NCBI GenBank assembly: GCA_002306815.1
Contig: DBTA01000030.1
Coordinates: 1 to 48,049, forward strand
Reading direction: 5' to 3'
Origin: Dehalococcoidia bacterium UBA1328
Lineage (GTDB): Bacteria; Chloroflexota; Dehalococcoidia; Lucifugimonadales; Lucifugimonadaceae
DNA length: 48,049 bases
In this document: positions 35,121 to 43,196 of the stretch, in pieces
How positions within the stretch are numbered: position 1 is the first letter of the stretch
Layout: every line of letters starts with the position of its first letter
The notes under the pieces: model-generated
What the model saw: only the letters and a program-made list of their open reading frames with translations
Told to the model about the DNA's origin: nothing
Database searches by the model: none
Program-made: the position numbers and the translations under genes

Positions 35121-35984
35121 ATGCCGAACTTTGATTACGAAGCCCCAACCTCGTTAGCCGAGGCGCTTGAACTTATGGCTCGACCCGGTGAGGTTCGCGC
35201 TTTGAGTGGCGGAACCGACATCATCGACCAATTGAAGAACAACAGGCGAAACGCCGACCTGGTGGTCGACATGAAGCGTATCCCACAACTCTCGCTGATC
35301 GAGACAAACGGGGCTGGGCTTCGAATCGGAGCTGCGGTTTCGTGTACGGAAGTTCACAAGTTCACGTCAGAGAGCGGTGGGTACCCTGCCCTAACTGAGT
35401 CGACCGAACTTGTTGGATCGGTACACATTCAGAATCGAGCAAGCGTTGGAGGGAACGTCTGCAACGCTGCACCATCCGCCGACACTATTCCATCTCTGCT
35501 GATTCACGAAGCTATCGCACACACAGCCAGTGCGAGCGGCGAGCGCGAAATCCCGCTCATCGACTTCTTTGCAGGTCCGGGTCAGACCGTCCTCGAAAAG
35601 GGAGAAATCCTCAAAGAAGTGGTACTCCCCACGCCTTCGGAAAATACAGCATCTGCCTACCTACGATTCATTCCTCGCAACGAAATGGACATTGCTGTAG
35701 CGGGTGTCGGTTCATTGGTGGAAGTTGATCCTTCAACAAACGTTGTGAAGAAGGCTCGTATTGCTCTCGCTTCAGTGGCACCAACTCCGGTACGTGCCTA
35801 CACAGCTGAAGAGTATCTCGAAGGTAAAGAGATCACTCCCGAAACGATCAATGAAGCGGCCAACATCGCTGTACAGTCTGCCGTTCCAATCACCGATGTC
35901 AGAGGTTCTGCGGAGTATCGAAAAGAGCTGGTAAAAGTTCTTACCAAACGAACGTTGAACATTTGCATGGAGAGGCTCGCCTAA
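35121..35984 (+). CDS. Molybdenum hydroxylase, FAD-binding medium subunit (CoxM/XdhB-like)
   Basis: Flavin subunit of an aldehyde/xanthine/CO dehydrogenase-type enzyme. 287 residues with the two FAD pyrophosphate motifs: ALSGGTDIIDQLK at about 29-41 and ASVGGNVCNAAPSADTIPSLL (residues about 110-130; string split by the limit). The C-terminal third (ARIALASVAPTPVRA) is the CO dehydrogenase flavoprotein C-terminal domain. Its stop overlaps the start of the small-subunit gene (TAATG). The large, molybdopterin-binding subunit is not next to it. Confidence 0.94.
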   Translation: MPNFDYEAPTSLAEALELMARPGEVRALSGGTDIIDQLKNNRRNADLVVDMKRIPQLSLIETNGAGLRIGAAVSCTEVHKFTSESGGYPALTESTELVGSVHIQNRASVGGNVCNAAPSADTIPSLLIHEAIAHTASASGEREIPLIDFFAGPGQTVLEKGEILKEVVLPTPSENTASAYLRFIPRNEMDIAVAGVGSLVEVDPSTNVVKKARIALASVAPTPVRAYTAEEYLEGKEITPETINEAANIAVQSAVPITDVRGSAEYRKELVKVLTKRTLNICMERLA

Positions 35985-36460
35985 TGACAAAGAAACAGAT
36001 CGAAACAACCGTCAACGGCGTGCAGCACGAGATCCTCGTCGACTCAACATGGACGCTACTCGAAACTCTTCGAGATCAGCTTCAACTCACCGGCACTAAG
36101 GAGGGCTGCTCGAACGGTAACTGCGGTGCCTGCACGGTGATGGTAGACGGAAAGTCTTCCTGCTCGTGCCTTGTTCTAGCACCTGAAGTTGACGGTCGAG
36201 AAGTGACCACTGTCGAAGGACTCGCTGATCACGGCCATCTCTCACCAGTGCAGGATGCGTTCGTGGAAAATTCGGGGCTCCAGTGCGGTTTCTGCACACC
36301 AGGATTTATGATTGCCGCTACAGCTTTACTGAACGAGAATCCGCATCCGACAGAGAACGAAATCCGGCTAAAGCTGGCGGGGAATCTTTGTCGCTGCACA
36401 GGCTACGACAAGATTGTCCGATCAGTTCAGGACGCAGCAGAGCGGCTAAGCAAGACGTAA
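35984..36460 (+). CDS. Molybdenum hydroxylase, 2Fe-2S small subunit (CoxS/XdhC-type iron-sulfur)
   Basis: 158 residues with both [2Fe-2S] sites: plant-ferredoxin type C42, C47, C50, C62 (GCSNGNCGACTVMVDG) and the four-helix type C101, C104, C136, C138 (CGFCTPGF, LCRCTGYDKI). It carries electrons from the Mo site to the FAD of the medium subunit. The ATG at 35984 gives a one-base overlap with the medium-subunit stop; an upstream ATG would add seven residues. No large subunit follows: a 384-base gap and then an XdhC-family gene come next. Confidence 0.96.
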   Translation: MTKKQIETTVNGVQHEILVDSTWTLLETLRDQLQLTGTKEGCSNGNCGACTVMVDGKSSCSCLVLAPEVDGREVTTVEGLADHGHLSPVQDAFVENSGLQCGFCTPGFMIAATALLNENPHPTENEIRLKLAGNLCRCTGYDKIVRSVQDAAERLSKT

Positions 36461-36844
36461 CAAGTTCCGGGCATTGAAGGGTCGTTCCTTATTCGACGGT
36501 CGAATTCTTTGCCCAAGCGACGAACAGTTTGACTACACGCAAACTGAGCATTTCCGACCCGGAATCGGACCAGTTACGTACCAATACAACTACGCTGCGA
36601 GCTTTTCTGGTGGTGGATTCACCGTTTACGAAAAGCATTTATTTCCAACGAATCAACCTGAAACGTGTTCTCTGTCGCCCGTTTCGAGCAGACGTTGTCA
36701 CAGAGCGGATGCCAGTTCACAACTCCCGTTGTGGTAATCTGAGAGCAAGAATGAACGCTACTTTTCACACCGTCTAGGTGCGCATCGAAGACGCCGATCT
36801 GCGCATCTAATTTCTAACGACTCTCCACTAGCACTGAGAAGTAC
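36461..36844. other. Intergenic gap where a large subunit would be expected
   Basis: 384 bases between the small subunit and the XdhC-type gene. No frame resembles the molybdopterin-binding large subunit or any other known family, and I see no repeat or terminator. A promoter for the XdhC gene is probable because the coupling typical of the preceding genes is lost here. Confidence 0.5.
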
Positions 36845-37996
36845 ATGGAACAGGTTTTCAGAGCCGCATCTGACGAGCTAAAAAACGGCAACGAAATGGT
36901 CGTTGCTACCGTAGTCAAAACCTCGGGATCCACACCGCAGAAACCCGGAGCCAAGCTGCTCGTACGGGCAGACGGGTCTGGTGTTGGAACACTCGGTGGC
37001 GGTTGCGTCGAAGGCGACATTTGGTTTGCAGCATCTCAACTGTTGAAAGATGGCGGCACCGCAGAAATGCGTGACTACGAGCTCAACGAAGATCTTGCTG
37101 CTCAAGACGGTCTCGTGTGTGGCGGAACGATGTACTTCCTTCTCGATCCGATTCGCGAACCGCAGTCTGAACAGGATTTCAGCGAAGAAGTTATTTCTGC
37201 CTACGAAGGTGGTGCTCCTGTCGCAGTGGCGAGCCTCATGACGACCCCGGAGGGTGCCGGGCTCACCGTCGGTTCAAAACTTCTCATTCGAGAGAACGGA
37301 TCTATCAAGGGTTCGCTTGGAACCGAGAAGCTGGATTCGAATGCAGTGAACTCGGCTCGAAACCTGATGGCGATGGGCAAGAACGACTATGTCGTTGACT
37401 CTTCCGGCGCCGAATATTTTGTTGAGGCTTACACCGCGCCGCCAACGCTGGTGCTTGCCGGCGGAGGTCACGTGTCGAAAGCCATTTCGAATATTGCTTC
37501 GAGTCTTGGGTTCCGAATTTTCGTAATAGACGACCGCGAAGAATTTTCGAATAAGGATCGATTCCCAGAAGCAGAGCAGACGGTTGTCGCCGACTATGGT
37601 TCTGCATTTGAGCAACTACCAATCGGCACAAACTCTTTCATCGTGATTGCCACCCGAGGTCACCGCTACGACGCTTCAGCGACCGCGGCGGCAATGCGCA
37701 CACCAGCAAGCTACGTTGGACTTCTTGGATCGAAGAGAAAAACCATCCTGATCTTCGAAGAACTGTTCTCTGAAGGGTTCACAATGGAAGAGGCCCAGAG
37801 TGTTCGGTCGCCGATTGGCTTGAATATCTCTGCCCGAACACCAGAAGAAATAGCGCTGTCGATCATGGCTGAAATCGTTGGGTTCCGTCTCGGAGGCGAT
37901 GGTGGAACCCTCAAACTGGATCAACGCCTTATCGATAAGGCGGCCGAGAAGGCATCGAAAAAAGCCGCAGCTGCTGAACCGGTAGGCGCCGACTAA
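36845..37996 (+). CDS. XdhC/CoxI-family molybdenum-cofactor maturation protein
   Basis: Needed for sulfuration and insertion of the Mo cofactor into xanthine-dehydrogenase-type enzymes. 383 residues, N-terminal XdhC/CoxI domain with GTLGGGCVEGDIW (Cys54), and C-terminal Rossmann-fold domain starting LVLAGGGHVSKAI (about residue 201) and containing YVGLLGSKRKT, both standard. An Ala/Lys-rich tail closes the protein. It is separated from a MobA-like gene by one base. The pair supports the reading that a Mo hydroxylase is active in this organism. Confidence 0.94.
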   Translation: MEQVFRAASDELKNGNEMVVATVVKTSGSTPQKPGAKLLVRADGSGVGTLGGGCVEGDIWFAASQLLKDGGTAEMRDYELNEDLAAQDGLVCGGTMYFLLDPIREPQSEQDFSEEVISAYEGGAPVAVASLMTTPEGAGLTVGSKLLIRENGSIKGSLGTEKLDSNAVNSARNLMAMGKNDYVVDSSGAEYFVEAYTAPPTLVLAGGGHVSKAISNIASSLGFRIFVIDDREEFSNKDRFPEAEQTVVADYGSAFEQLPIGTNSFIVIATRGHRYDASATAAAMRTPASYVGLLGSKRKTILIFEELFSEGFTMEEAQSVRSPIGLNISARTPEEIALSIMAEIVGFRLGGDGGTLKLDQRLIDKAAEKASKKAAAAEPVGAD

Positions 37997-37997
37997 C

Positions 37998-38621
37998 GTG
38001 CCTGAATACAACGCCGTGGGAATACTGTTGGCAGCTGGTGAATCCAGTCGAATGGGCAAGCCAAAAGCGCTTTTGCCCTGGCGAGGCACTACCCTTCTCG
38101 AATACCAAATGAACTCGCTCCAGCAGGGAGGTTGCGACAGTGTGGTTGTCGTAACCGGCAAGTACGATGCTGAGATGGCTCCGCTACTAGAGGACCGCCC
38201 CGGAATAATCCGCGCCTACAACCCGAAATTCCTCGAAGGCAAAACAACCTCTATCAAAGCTGGGATTTGGGAACTACCGGACGGTATCCACTCGATAGTA
38301 CTTCTGGCGGTCGATCAGCCACGCCCTGCCTGGGTGATCGAAAAAGTTCTACGTCTGCATACCGATTTCGGAGCAGAATTGACGTCTCCCGGATTCGAGG
38401 GTCATGGCGGGCACCCGCTAATCTTCGACACACAACTACGCCCAGAGCTGCTCGCTATCAAGGAAGAAACGCAAGGGGTGCGCGAGATGTTCCGCAAACC
38501 CGATGTGAATCATCACCGAATCAAGTTCGACTCAGCGATTGTCCGACTGGACATCAACACGCCGGAAGCCTACGAAAAGGCATTATCTACCTACGCAGAA
38601 TTGGCTAAATCCAAGCGGTAA
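37998..38621 (+). CDS. MobA/MocA-like molybdenum-cofactor nucleotidyltransferase
   Basis: 207 residues. The N-terminus GILLAAGESSRMGKPKALLPW is the nucleotidyltransferase signature (LAAGxSxRMGxPK; here split: residues about 8-27). The two-Asp region LLAVDQPRP (about 100-108) and GHGGHPLIF complete the pattern of MocA/CoxD-associated enzymes that attach CMP or GMP to molybdopterin. Start is GTG at 37998, immediately after the XdhC stop. In the context of XdhC and Mo-hydroxylase subunits, the cytidylyl (MCD) form is expected. Confidence 0.9.
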   Translation: MPEYNAVGILLAAGESSRMGKPKALLPWRGTTLLEYQMNSLQQGGCDSVVVVTGKYDAEMAPLLEDRPGIIRAYNPKFLEGKTTSIKAGIWELPDGIHSIVLLAVDQPRPAWVIEKVLRLHTDFGAELTSPGFEGHGGHPLIFDTQLRPELLAIKEETQGVREMFRKPDVNHHRIKFDSAIVRLDINTPEAYEKALSTYAELAKSKR

Positions 38622-38633
38622 GATGCGGTGACC

Positions 38634-38939
38634 ATGTCATCACCTACTCCTGTTAGAGAAAAGCACTGGTCTAGATACTTCTTCTGGCCGGGGCTGATTT
38701 TCCTCGGTGTACCGTCACTCGGACTATGGGCACTGATCCACGGGGCAGCGATCGACTTCGCCTGCGACTGTCTCGGGTACGCTCCTAACAAATGGGCGGT
38801 TCCACTGCGTGTATTCGGCGCAATTGTGATCGGAGTACCCACCTTGTTCGCCGATTGGTTTGTATTCTGGAAGTACGGCGAGATCCGTCGCAAGAAAAAG
38901 TGGGAAGAGCAGTACACCGCAGCAAATCTGCCATGGTAA
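38634..38939 (+). CDS. Small two-helix membrane protein
   Basis: 101 residues from the ATG at 38634 (an in-frame GTG two codons earlier is also possible). Two membrane segments: about 17-38 (FFWPGLIFLGVPSLGLWALI) and about 61-80 (VFGAIVIGVPTLFADWFVFW). A CDC pair sits between them, and the C-terminus is highly charged (RRKKKWEEQY). Not recognised. It follows the MobA-like gene by 12 bases and is probably co-transcribed; whether it matters for Mo-cofactor enzymes is unknown. Confidence 0.7.
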   Translation: MSSPTPVREKHWSRYFFWPGLIFLGVPSLGLWALIHGAAIDFACDCLGYAPNKWAVPLRVFGAIVIGVPTLFADWFVFWKYGEIRRKKKWEEQYTAANLPW

Positions 38940-38988
38940 GCAAAAACCGTGGATGAACGACCGAAGGGTCCGATCAAGAACAAATACT

Positions 38989-40200
38989 ATGAGCCTTAGC
39001 GATATTGCCCCTTCTGGAAATCCTCTCGATGACGCAAGACAGTACTTGCAATCCGAGGGGATCGACGGATGGCTTACACGGGATTATCGCTACACAAACC
39101 CGGCCTTCGAAGCTGCACTTGGTGCGCGTGTTGAACACCTAACCCGCCCGGTCTGGTTGTGGATACCCGCCAATGGTGATCCACAACTGCTGGCGCATGA
39201 TGTTGATACTGGCCGGTTGCCTGCGGATGCTCCATCAGTAACAGGGTACGCCAATCGCGATCAAATGATTGCAGGACTTCGTAAGTTCGTTGATTCGGCA
39301 AAGAACGTCGCGATGGAGTACTCCCCGCTGTACGAGCTTCCTCGCGTAGGTCGCGTCGACGCCGGAACTGTAGAGTTGATCCGCTCGCTCGGTCCTGATG
39401 TGGTTTCATCTGGCGACGTAGTCCAGTACTCCACCGAGCGCTGGACCCCGGACCAAATGCAGTCACATTTCTTTGCCGTTCAAGCTCTCGACAATATCGT
39501 CAAGCAAACGTTCAAGTACATCGGAGAAAACATTCGCTGGGCACTTACTGAACACGACATTGCCGAGCATATTCGAGGTCGATTCGACCGCGCCGGACTC
39601 GAGTTCGACGATGGTCCTGTGGTGGCATTCAACGAACATTCGTCTGATCCCCATTACGACCCGCAGTCCGGAGATTCAGCGGTCATAAGAAGAGAAGGTT
39701 GGCTGCTGATTGATCTCTGGGCGCGCAAAAAACCGAAGTTCCCCGGGCAGCGCAACATCTCTGCCGACATCACGTGGACCGCAAAGCTTGGCGAACCACC
39801 AAGTCAAAAACAGCAGGATGTGTTCAACGCCGTCACGGGGGCGCGTGACGCTGCTTTCCAATTACTCGAAAATCGGGTTCTAGAGGGCGATAACCCTCAA
39901 GGCTGGGAGCTCGACCGTGCCGCCAGAAACGTGATCGACAAAGAGGGATACGGGGAGTATTTCGTGCACCGACTCGGCCACTCTCTCGGCTATGAAGTTC
40001 ACTCAAACGGCGTAAATCTCGACGACTGGGAGACCCACGACACACGTACCGTCATCAACGGCGTCGGTGTGACTATCGAGCCCGGCGTTTACCTGCCCGA
40101 GTTTGGAATACGCTCCGAAATGGACGTTTACCTCGGAGAAGACGGACCAGAAGTAACCGGCAATCGCCAAACCGAAATCGTACAAATTGAAACCGACTAG
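38989..40200 (+). CDS. M24-family metallopeptidase (Xaa-Pro aminopeptidase-like)
   Basis: 403 residues from the ATG at 38989; the frame is open further upstream but that part overlaps the preceding gene. N-terminal creatinase-type domain about 1-155, then the pita-bread catalytic domain. All five metal ligands are present: D242 (LLIDLWA), D260 (SADITWT), H331 (HRLGHSLG), E364 (VTIEPGVY) and E377 (RSEMDVY). Expected to remove an N-terminal residue next to proline, or to act on a small amide. The last codon overlaps the end of the convergent Ldh2-type pseudogene by 4 bases. Confidence 0.92.
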   Translation: MSLSDIAPSGNPLDDARQYLQSEGIDGWLTRDYRYTNPAFEAALGARVEHLTRPVWLWIPANGDPQLLAHDVDTGRLPADAPSVTGYANRDQMIAGLRKFVDSAKNVAMEYSPLYELPRVGRVDAGTVELIRSLGPDVVSSGDVVQYSTERWTPDQMQSHFFAVQALDNIVKQTFKYIGENIRWALTEHDIAEHIRGRFDRAGLEFDDGPVVAFNEHSSDPHYDPQSGDSAVIRREGWLLIDLWARKKPKFPGQRNISADITWTAKLGEPPSQKQQDVFNAVTGARDAAFQLLENRVLEGDNPQGWELDRAARNVIDKEGYGEYFVHRLGHSLGYEVHSNGVNLDDWETHDTRTVINGVGVTIEPGVYLPEFGIRSEMDVYLGEDGPEVTGNRQTEIVQIETD

Positions 40201-41276
40201 ATCACCACTTCCAAGCCGAGCTCTACAGCTCGTTCCTTGATGGTGGCATACTGACCGTTTTCGACCGGTACGCCGTTTGCAAGTCGATCATCCATGGCGT
40301 CAGCTTCAGGATCGCCTGGGACCAGAACGCCATCGGCACCAGGCAACGGAGGTGTCGCGTGAAGCTCTCGGATCATCTCGTCCATCATCGCTTTGAAGTC
40401 GTCGACGGGTCGGAACTTGGAAATATCGAGAGCCATTACCCACGACATGTTCTGTCCACGATCGAGCGAAGCCGAATATCCGCCGCCAGAAAGTACACCG
40501 CACAGGATGTCGACCAACACCGCCAGTCCATAGCCTTTGTGCGCCCCCTGCTCTCTCGTGTTGCCCAGAGGGTTTAGCGCCCACGAATCGTTCTCGCCGT
40601 CGGGTGGCTCCGTAATTTCTCCGCCATCACCGGTCATGACCGCCCAACCGGCCGGGATTGGAACACCAATCCTTCGGGCAAGACCAACCTTTCCGCTCGC
40701 TACCGTGCTGGTTGCCATGTCGAGGAAGAAGTCACGCTCTTAGCCAGCGGGTGCTGCGAATCCGATTGGATTAGTACCAAGCATTTTCTTTGCGCCAAGC
40801 GCGGGACGAACGGCTGGAACTGCGGTCGTCATCGACATGCCGATCATGTCGTGTTCGAGTGCCATTGACGCGTAGTAGGCGACCATCCCTACGTGGTGCC
40901 CATCCTTGATGCTCACCATTCCAACGCCATGTTTTTTCGCTTTTTCAATGGCGATTTCCATGGCTTCATAAGCCGAGATCAATCCGATTCCGTTCCTAGC
41001 GCTGACGAGCGCCGTGGTGTCCGATTCAGAGATGATTTCGGTACTTTGTGGAACGGTGTAAGTACCGTCTTGCGCACTGCGTGAGTAGCCGACAACGTTG
41101 GAAACTCCATGAGTGTCGACTCCTCGAACGCTCGCTGCGACTAGAACTTTTGCCGCAATTTCGGCGTGCCGATTCGAACAACCTACTTTGGCAAAGATCG
41201 AACTCAATTGCGCCTGCAACGCTTCGATGGGAACCCTCATTGAGTTCGTTTCGTTCAGTTTGACTTTACTTACCAT
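40197..41276 (-). pseudogene. Ldh2-type malate/lactate dehydrogenase with one in-frame stop
   Basis: 360 codons, exactly the length of the intact paralogue at 41456-42535. The frame carries a TAA at 40740-40742, codon 179, where the paralogue has GAA (Glu179 in APAGEERDF); one base change explains it. Before the stop are the NAD-binding and catalytic features of the family (GVDTHGVSNVVGY, DGHHVGMVAYY), after it MATSTVASGK, GAHKGYGLAVLVDILCG and the normal C-terminus. No other lesion is visible. It is either a very recent pseudogene, an allele, or a sequencing error; split translation into two proteins is possible but unlikely. Confidence 0.85.
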
Positions 41277-41334
41277 CTAAAAAGTACCAAATCTTCAAGC
41301 GGAAAATTTCATTCCCAAGAATCACCGCAAAAAG

Positions 41335-41431
41335 TCCTCTCCCACCGGGAGAGGATTTAGGTGAGGGCTAACGTCAACACCAGCCACCGCTCGCGCCCTC
41401 ATCCCAACCTTCTCCCTAAGGGAAAAGGGGT
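41335..41431. repeat. BIME-like pair of inverted palindromic repeats (copy 1)
   Basis: Left arm cctctcccaccgggagagga (from 41336) continuing tttaggtgagggc, and a right arm that is its inverted relative (gcgccctcatcccaaccttc and on to 41430). Each arm is itself a hairpin (CTCTCCC/GGGAGAG). It lies in the gap after the intact Ldh2 gene and before the broken one. Confidence 0.85.
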
Positions 41432-41455
41432 AGTCTCCCACCGTAAACTCACTGA

Positions 41456-42535
41456 CTAAATAAATATCTCTACTCCTAGTTGGATCGCCCTCGCACGCAT
41501 CTCGTCGTATTGACTGTTTTCAACCGGAACGCCGTTCGCTAATCGATCTTCCTGGAAATCCGCCTCGGGATCACCCGCAACAAGCACTCTGTCCTCTCCG
41601 GGAAGCGGTGGAGTGTCGTGTAGTTCACGAATCATGTCGTCCATCATCGCCTTGAAATCATCGACATCTCGGAACTTCGCAATATCGATCGCCATCGTCC
41701 ACGTCATGTTCTCTCCGGCTGAAAGTTGAGTGCCAAAGCCGCCACCAGACAGAACTCCGCACAAAATATCCACCACCAGACCCAGTCCATATCCTTTGTG
41801 CGATCCCTGCTCACGAGTACCGCCAAGCGGATTCATCGCCCAGTCCTCGCCTCGGTCGCCACGCGGCTCGGTAAGTGGTTCGCCTTCAGCGGTAACCGCC
41901 CAGCCAACCGGCATTTGCACACCCAGTCGCTTGGCAAGAGCTATCTTCCCGCTGGCAATCGTCGAAGTTGCCATGTCGAATATGAAGTCACGTTCTTCAC
42001 CGGCTGGTGCGCCAAAGGCAATCGGATTCGTACCAACCCGCGGCCGTGCCCCGAGAGCTGGACGAACTGCCTTGCTGGCGTTGGTCATCGCCATTCCAAT
42101 CATGTCTTCCGCAACGGCCATCATCGGATACGCCGCCACCATTCCAATGTGGTGTCCGTCCCGGATCGTTGCCATGCCGACACCATGTTTTCTCGCTTTT
42201 GCGATCGACATTTCCATACCTTGATGCGCAGCGACAAAGCCAAGACCGTCACCGCAGCTAAGCAACGCAGTCGTGTCGGTTTCCGTAATCACATCAACGG
42301 ATTGAGGAACCGTATATTCGCCTTGTTCAATTGACTCGGAGTAACGTACAGCGTTTCCAACACCGTGTGTTTCAACCCCGCGAAGGCTGGATGAAACCAG
42401 GATTTTGGCGGTGATTTCAGCATGCGCTTCAGGTGTGCCAACGCCCTGCAAGATCGCTGATACCTGTTTATGCAGATCATCTGCAGGAATTAGGATTGAG
42501 TTCGTATCGTTGAGTTTCAGATAATCGAGTGCCAC
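41456..42535 (-). CDS. Ldh2-type malate/L-lactate dehydrogenase
   Basis: NAD(P)-dependent dehydrogenase of the family that includes MDH-II, ureidoglycolate and 2,3-diketogulonate reductases; it oxidises a 2-hydroxy acid. 359 residues with RGVETHGVGN (catalytic His in the THG motif), DGHHIGMVAAY, GTNPIAFGAPAG, MATSTIASGK and GSHKGYGLGLVVDILCGVLS, all in the expected order. Complete, unlike its tandem neighbour. Substrate unknown; the sugar-acid context would suit a hydroxy-acid product of the dehydratases. Confidence 0.93.
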   Translation of the reverse strand: MALDYLKLNDTNSILIPADDLHKQVSAILQGVGTPEAHAEITAKILVSSSLRGVETHGVGNAVRYSESIEQGEYTVPQSVDVITETDTTALLSCGDGLGFVAAHQGMEMSIAKARKHGVGMATIRDGHHIGMVAAYPMMAVAEDMIGMAMTNASKAVRPALGARPRVGTNPIAFGAPAGEERDFIFDMATSTIASGKIALAKRLGVQMPVGWAVTAEGEPLTEPRGDRGEDWAMNPLGGTREQGSHKGYGLGLVVDILCGVLSGGGFGTQLSAGENMTWTMAIDIAKFRDVDDFKAMMDDMIRELHDTPPLPGEDRVLVAGDPEADFQEDRLANGVPVENSQYDEMRARAIQLGVEIFI

Positions 42536-42608
42536 AGGTCTTTCTCACGTCTCGTGTCTCGCCAGCGTAGGTGAGACGAAAGTTTACGCCTGTCCCAACA
42601 CAAACTAT

Positions 42609-42641
42609 CGTAAGTTCACGCTTACGTAAGAATTTGCTTAC
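42609..42641. promoter_or_regulatory. Candidate ArsR-type operator
   Basis: Directly before the ArsR gene the motif GTAAG/CTTAC is repeated: CGTAAG (42609-42614), the perfect palindrome CTTACGTAAG (42621-42630) and GCTTAC (42636-42641). Imperfect palindromes next to the start are usual for autoregulated ArsR genes. The gap also carries the promoter of the divergent Ldh2 gene, so the regulator may control both. Confidence 0.55.
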
Positions 42642-42971
42642 ATGTATGTCATGGAAGCCGCACTCAAAGCAATGTCCAACCCGACACGGCGCGAAATTCT
42701 TCGATTGGTTCAGAACGACGAAAAACCAGCTGGAGAGATAGCGTCGAACTTTCCCATTAGCCGTCCTGCGATTTCTCAACACCTGACCGTGTTGAAATTT
42801 GCAGGCCTTATTGACGAACGGCGTTCAGGTGTAAAACGCCTGTACCGAACGAGGGTGGAGGGGATGGCTGAGCTAAAGGAGTTCCTAGATAACTTCTGGG
42901 ACAACAGGCTGGAGCGGCTGAAATCCGTGATCGAGGCATCAGAGGTTTCACGCATGGAACCGAGCTGGTGA
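42642..42971 (+). CDS. ArsR-family transcriptional regulator
   Basis: 109 residues, winged helix-turn-helix. The start ALKAMSNPTRREILRLVQ is the usual first helix of ArsR proteins, and SRPAISQHLTVLKFAGLI is the recognition-helix region. No metal-binding CxC pattern is seen. The C-terminal part (RVEGMAELKEFLDNFWDNRLERLK) is the extension typical of ArsR members paired with SRPBCC (AHSA1) proteins. ATG at 42642 has no ribosome site and directly follows palindromes; ATG at 42651 is an alternative. Divergent from the Ldh2 gene by 106 bases. Confidence 0.92.
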   Translation: MYVMEAALKAMSNPTRREILRLVQNDEKPAGEIASNFPISRPAISQHLTVLKFAGLIDERRSGVKRLYRTRVEGMAELKEFLDNFWDNRLERLKSVIEASEVSRMEPSW

Positions 42972-43003
42972 CCATCATCGCTACCAAGCACGTTATCTCC
43001 GCA
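42968..43003 (+). pseudogene. Possible start of a lost SRPBCC partner of ArsR
   Basis: A GTG at 42968 overlaps the ArsR stop (GTGA) and opens VTIIATKHVISA, resembling the N-terminal strand of AHSA1/SRPBCC proteins that are commonly coupled to this ArsR type. After about twelve codons the family pattern is lost and the sequence runs into a BIME-like repeat. Resemblance over twelve residues is weak evidence. Confidence 0.25.
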
Positions 43004-43073
43004 CTGCCCCGCCACCCCAGATCCCTCGTCACCTCGGGATATCAGACAGATCGGATGACCAAGTACAGTCCTA

Positions 43074-43191
43074 CCTCCCTCACAGGGAGGGAGTTAGAGG
43101 GTGGGTCGTCTCGCCTTCTCATACATCACGTAAACATTCAGATTCGATCTACAGCCACACCCCAAGCCTCTCCCTGTGAGGGAGAGGGGGC
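43074..43191. repeat. BIME-like pair of inverted palindromic repeats (copy 2)
   Basis: Left arm cctccctcacagggagggag (43074 on) then ttagagggtggg; right arm ccacaccccaagcctctccc (43155 on) then tgtgagggagaggggg, again inverted relative to each other. Each arm is a hairpin. The element ends five bases before the ornithine-cyclodeaminase-family stop and may act as its transcript end. Confidence 0.85.
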
Positions 43192-43196
43192 TATTA

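Noticed and set aside
36461..36844. Possible gene in the gap after the iron-sulfur subunit (frame starting TTG near 36474)
   Set aside because: No family resemblance, unusual composition (many Ser, Cys, Arg) and no ribosome site.
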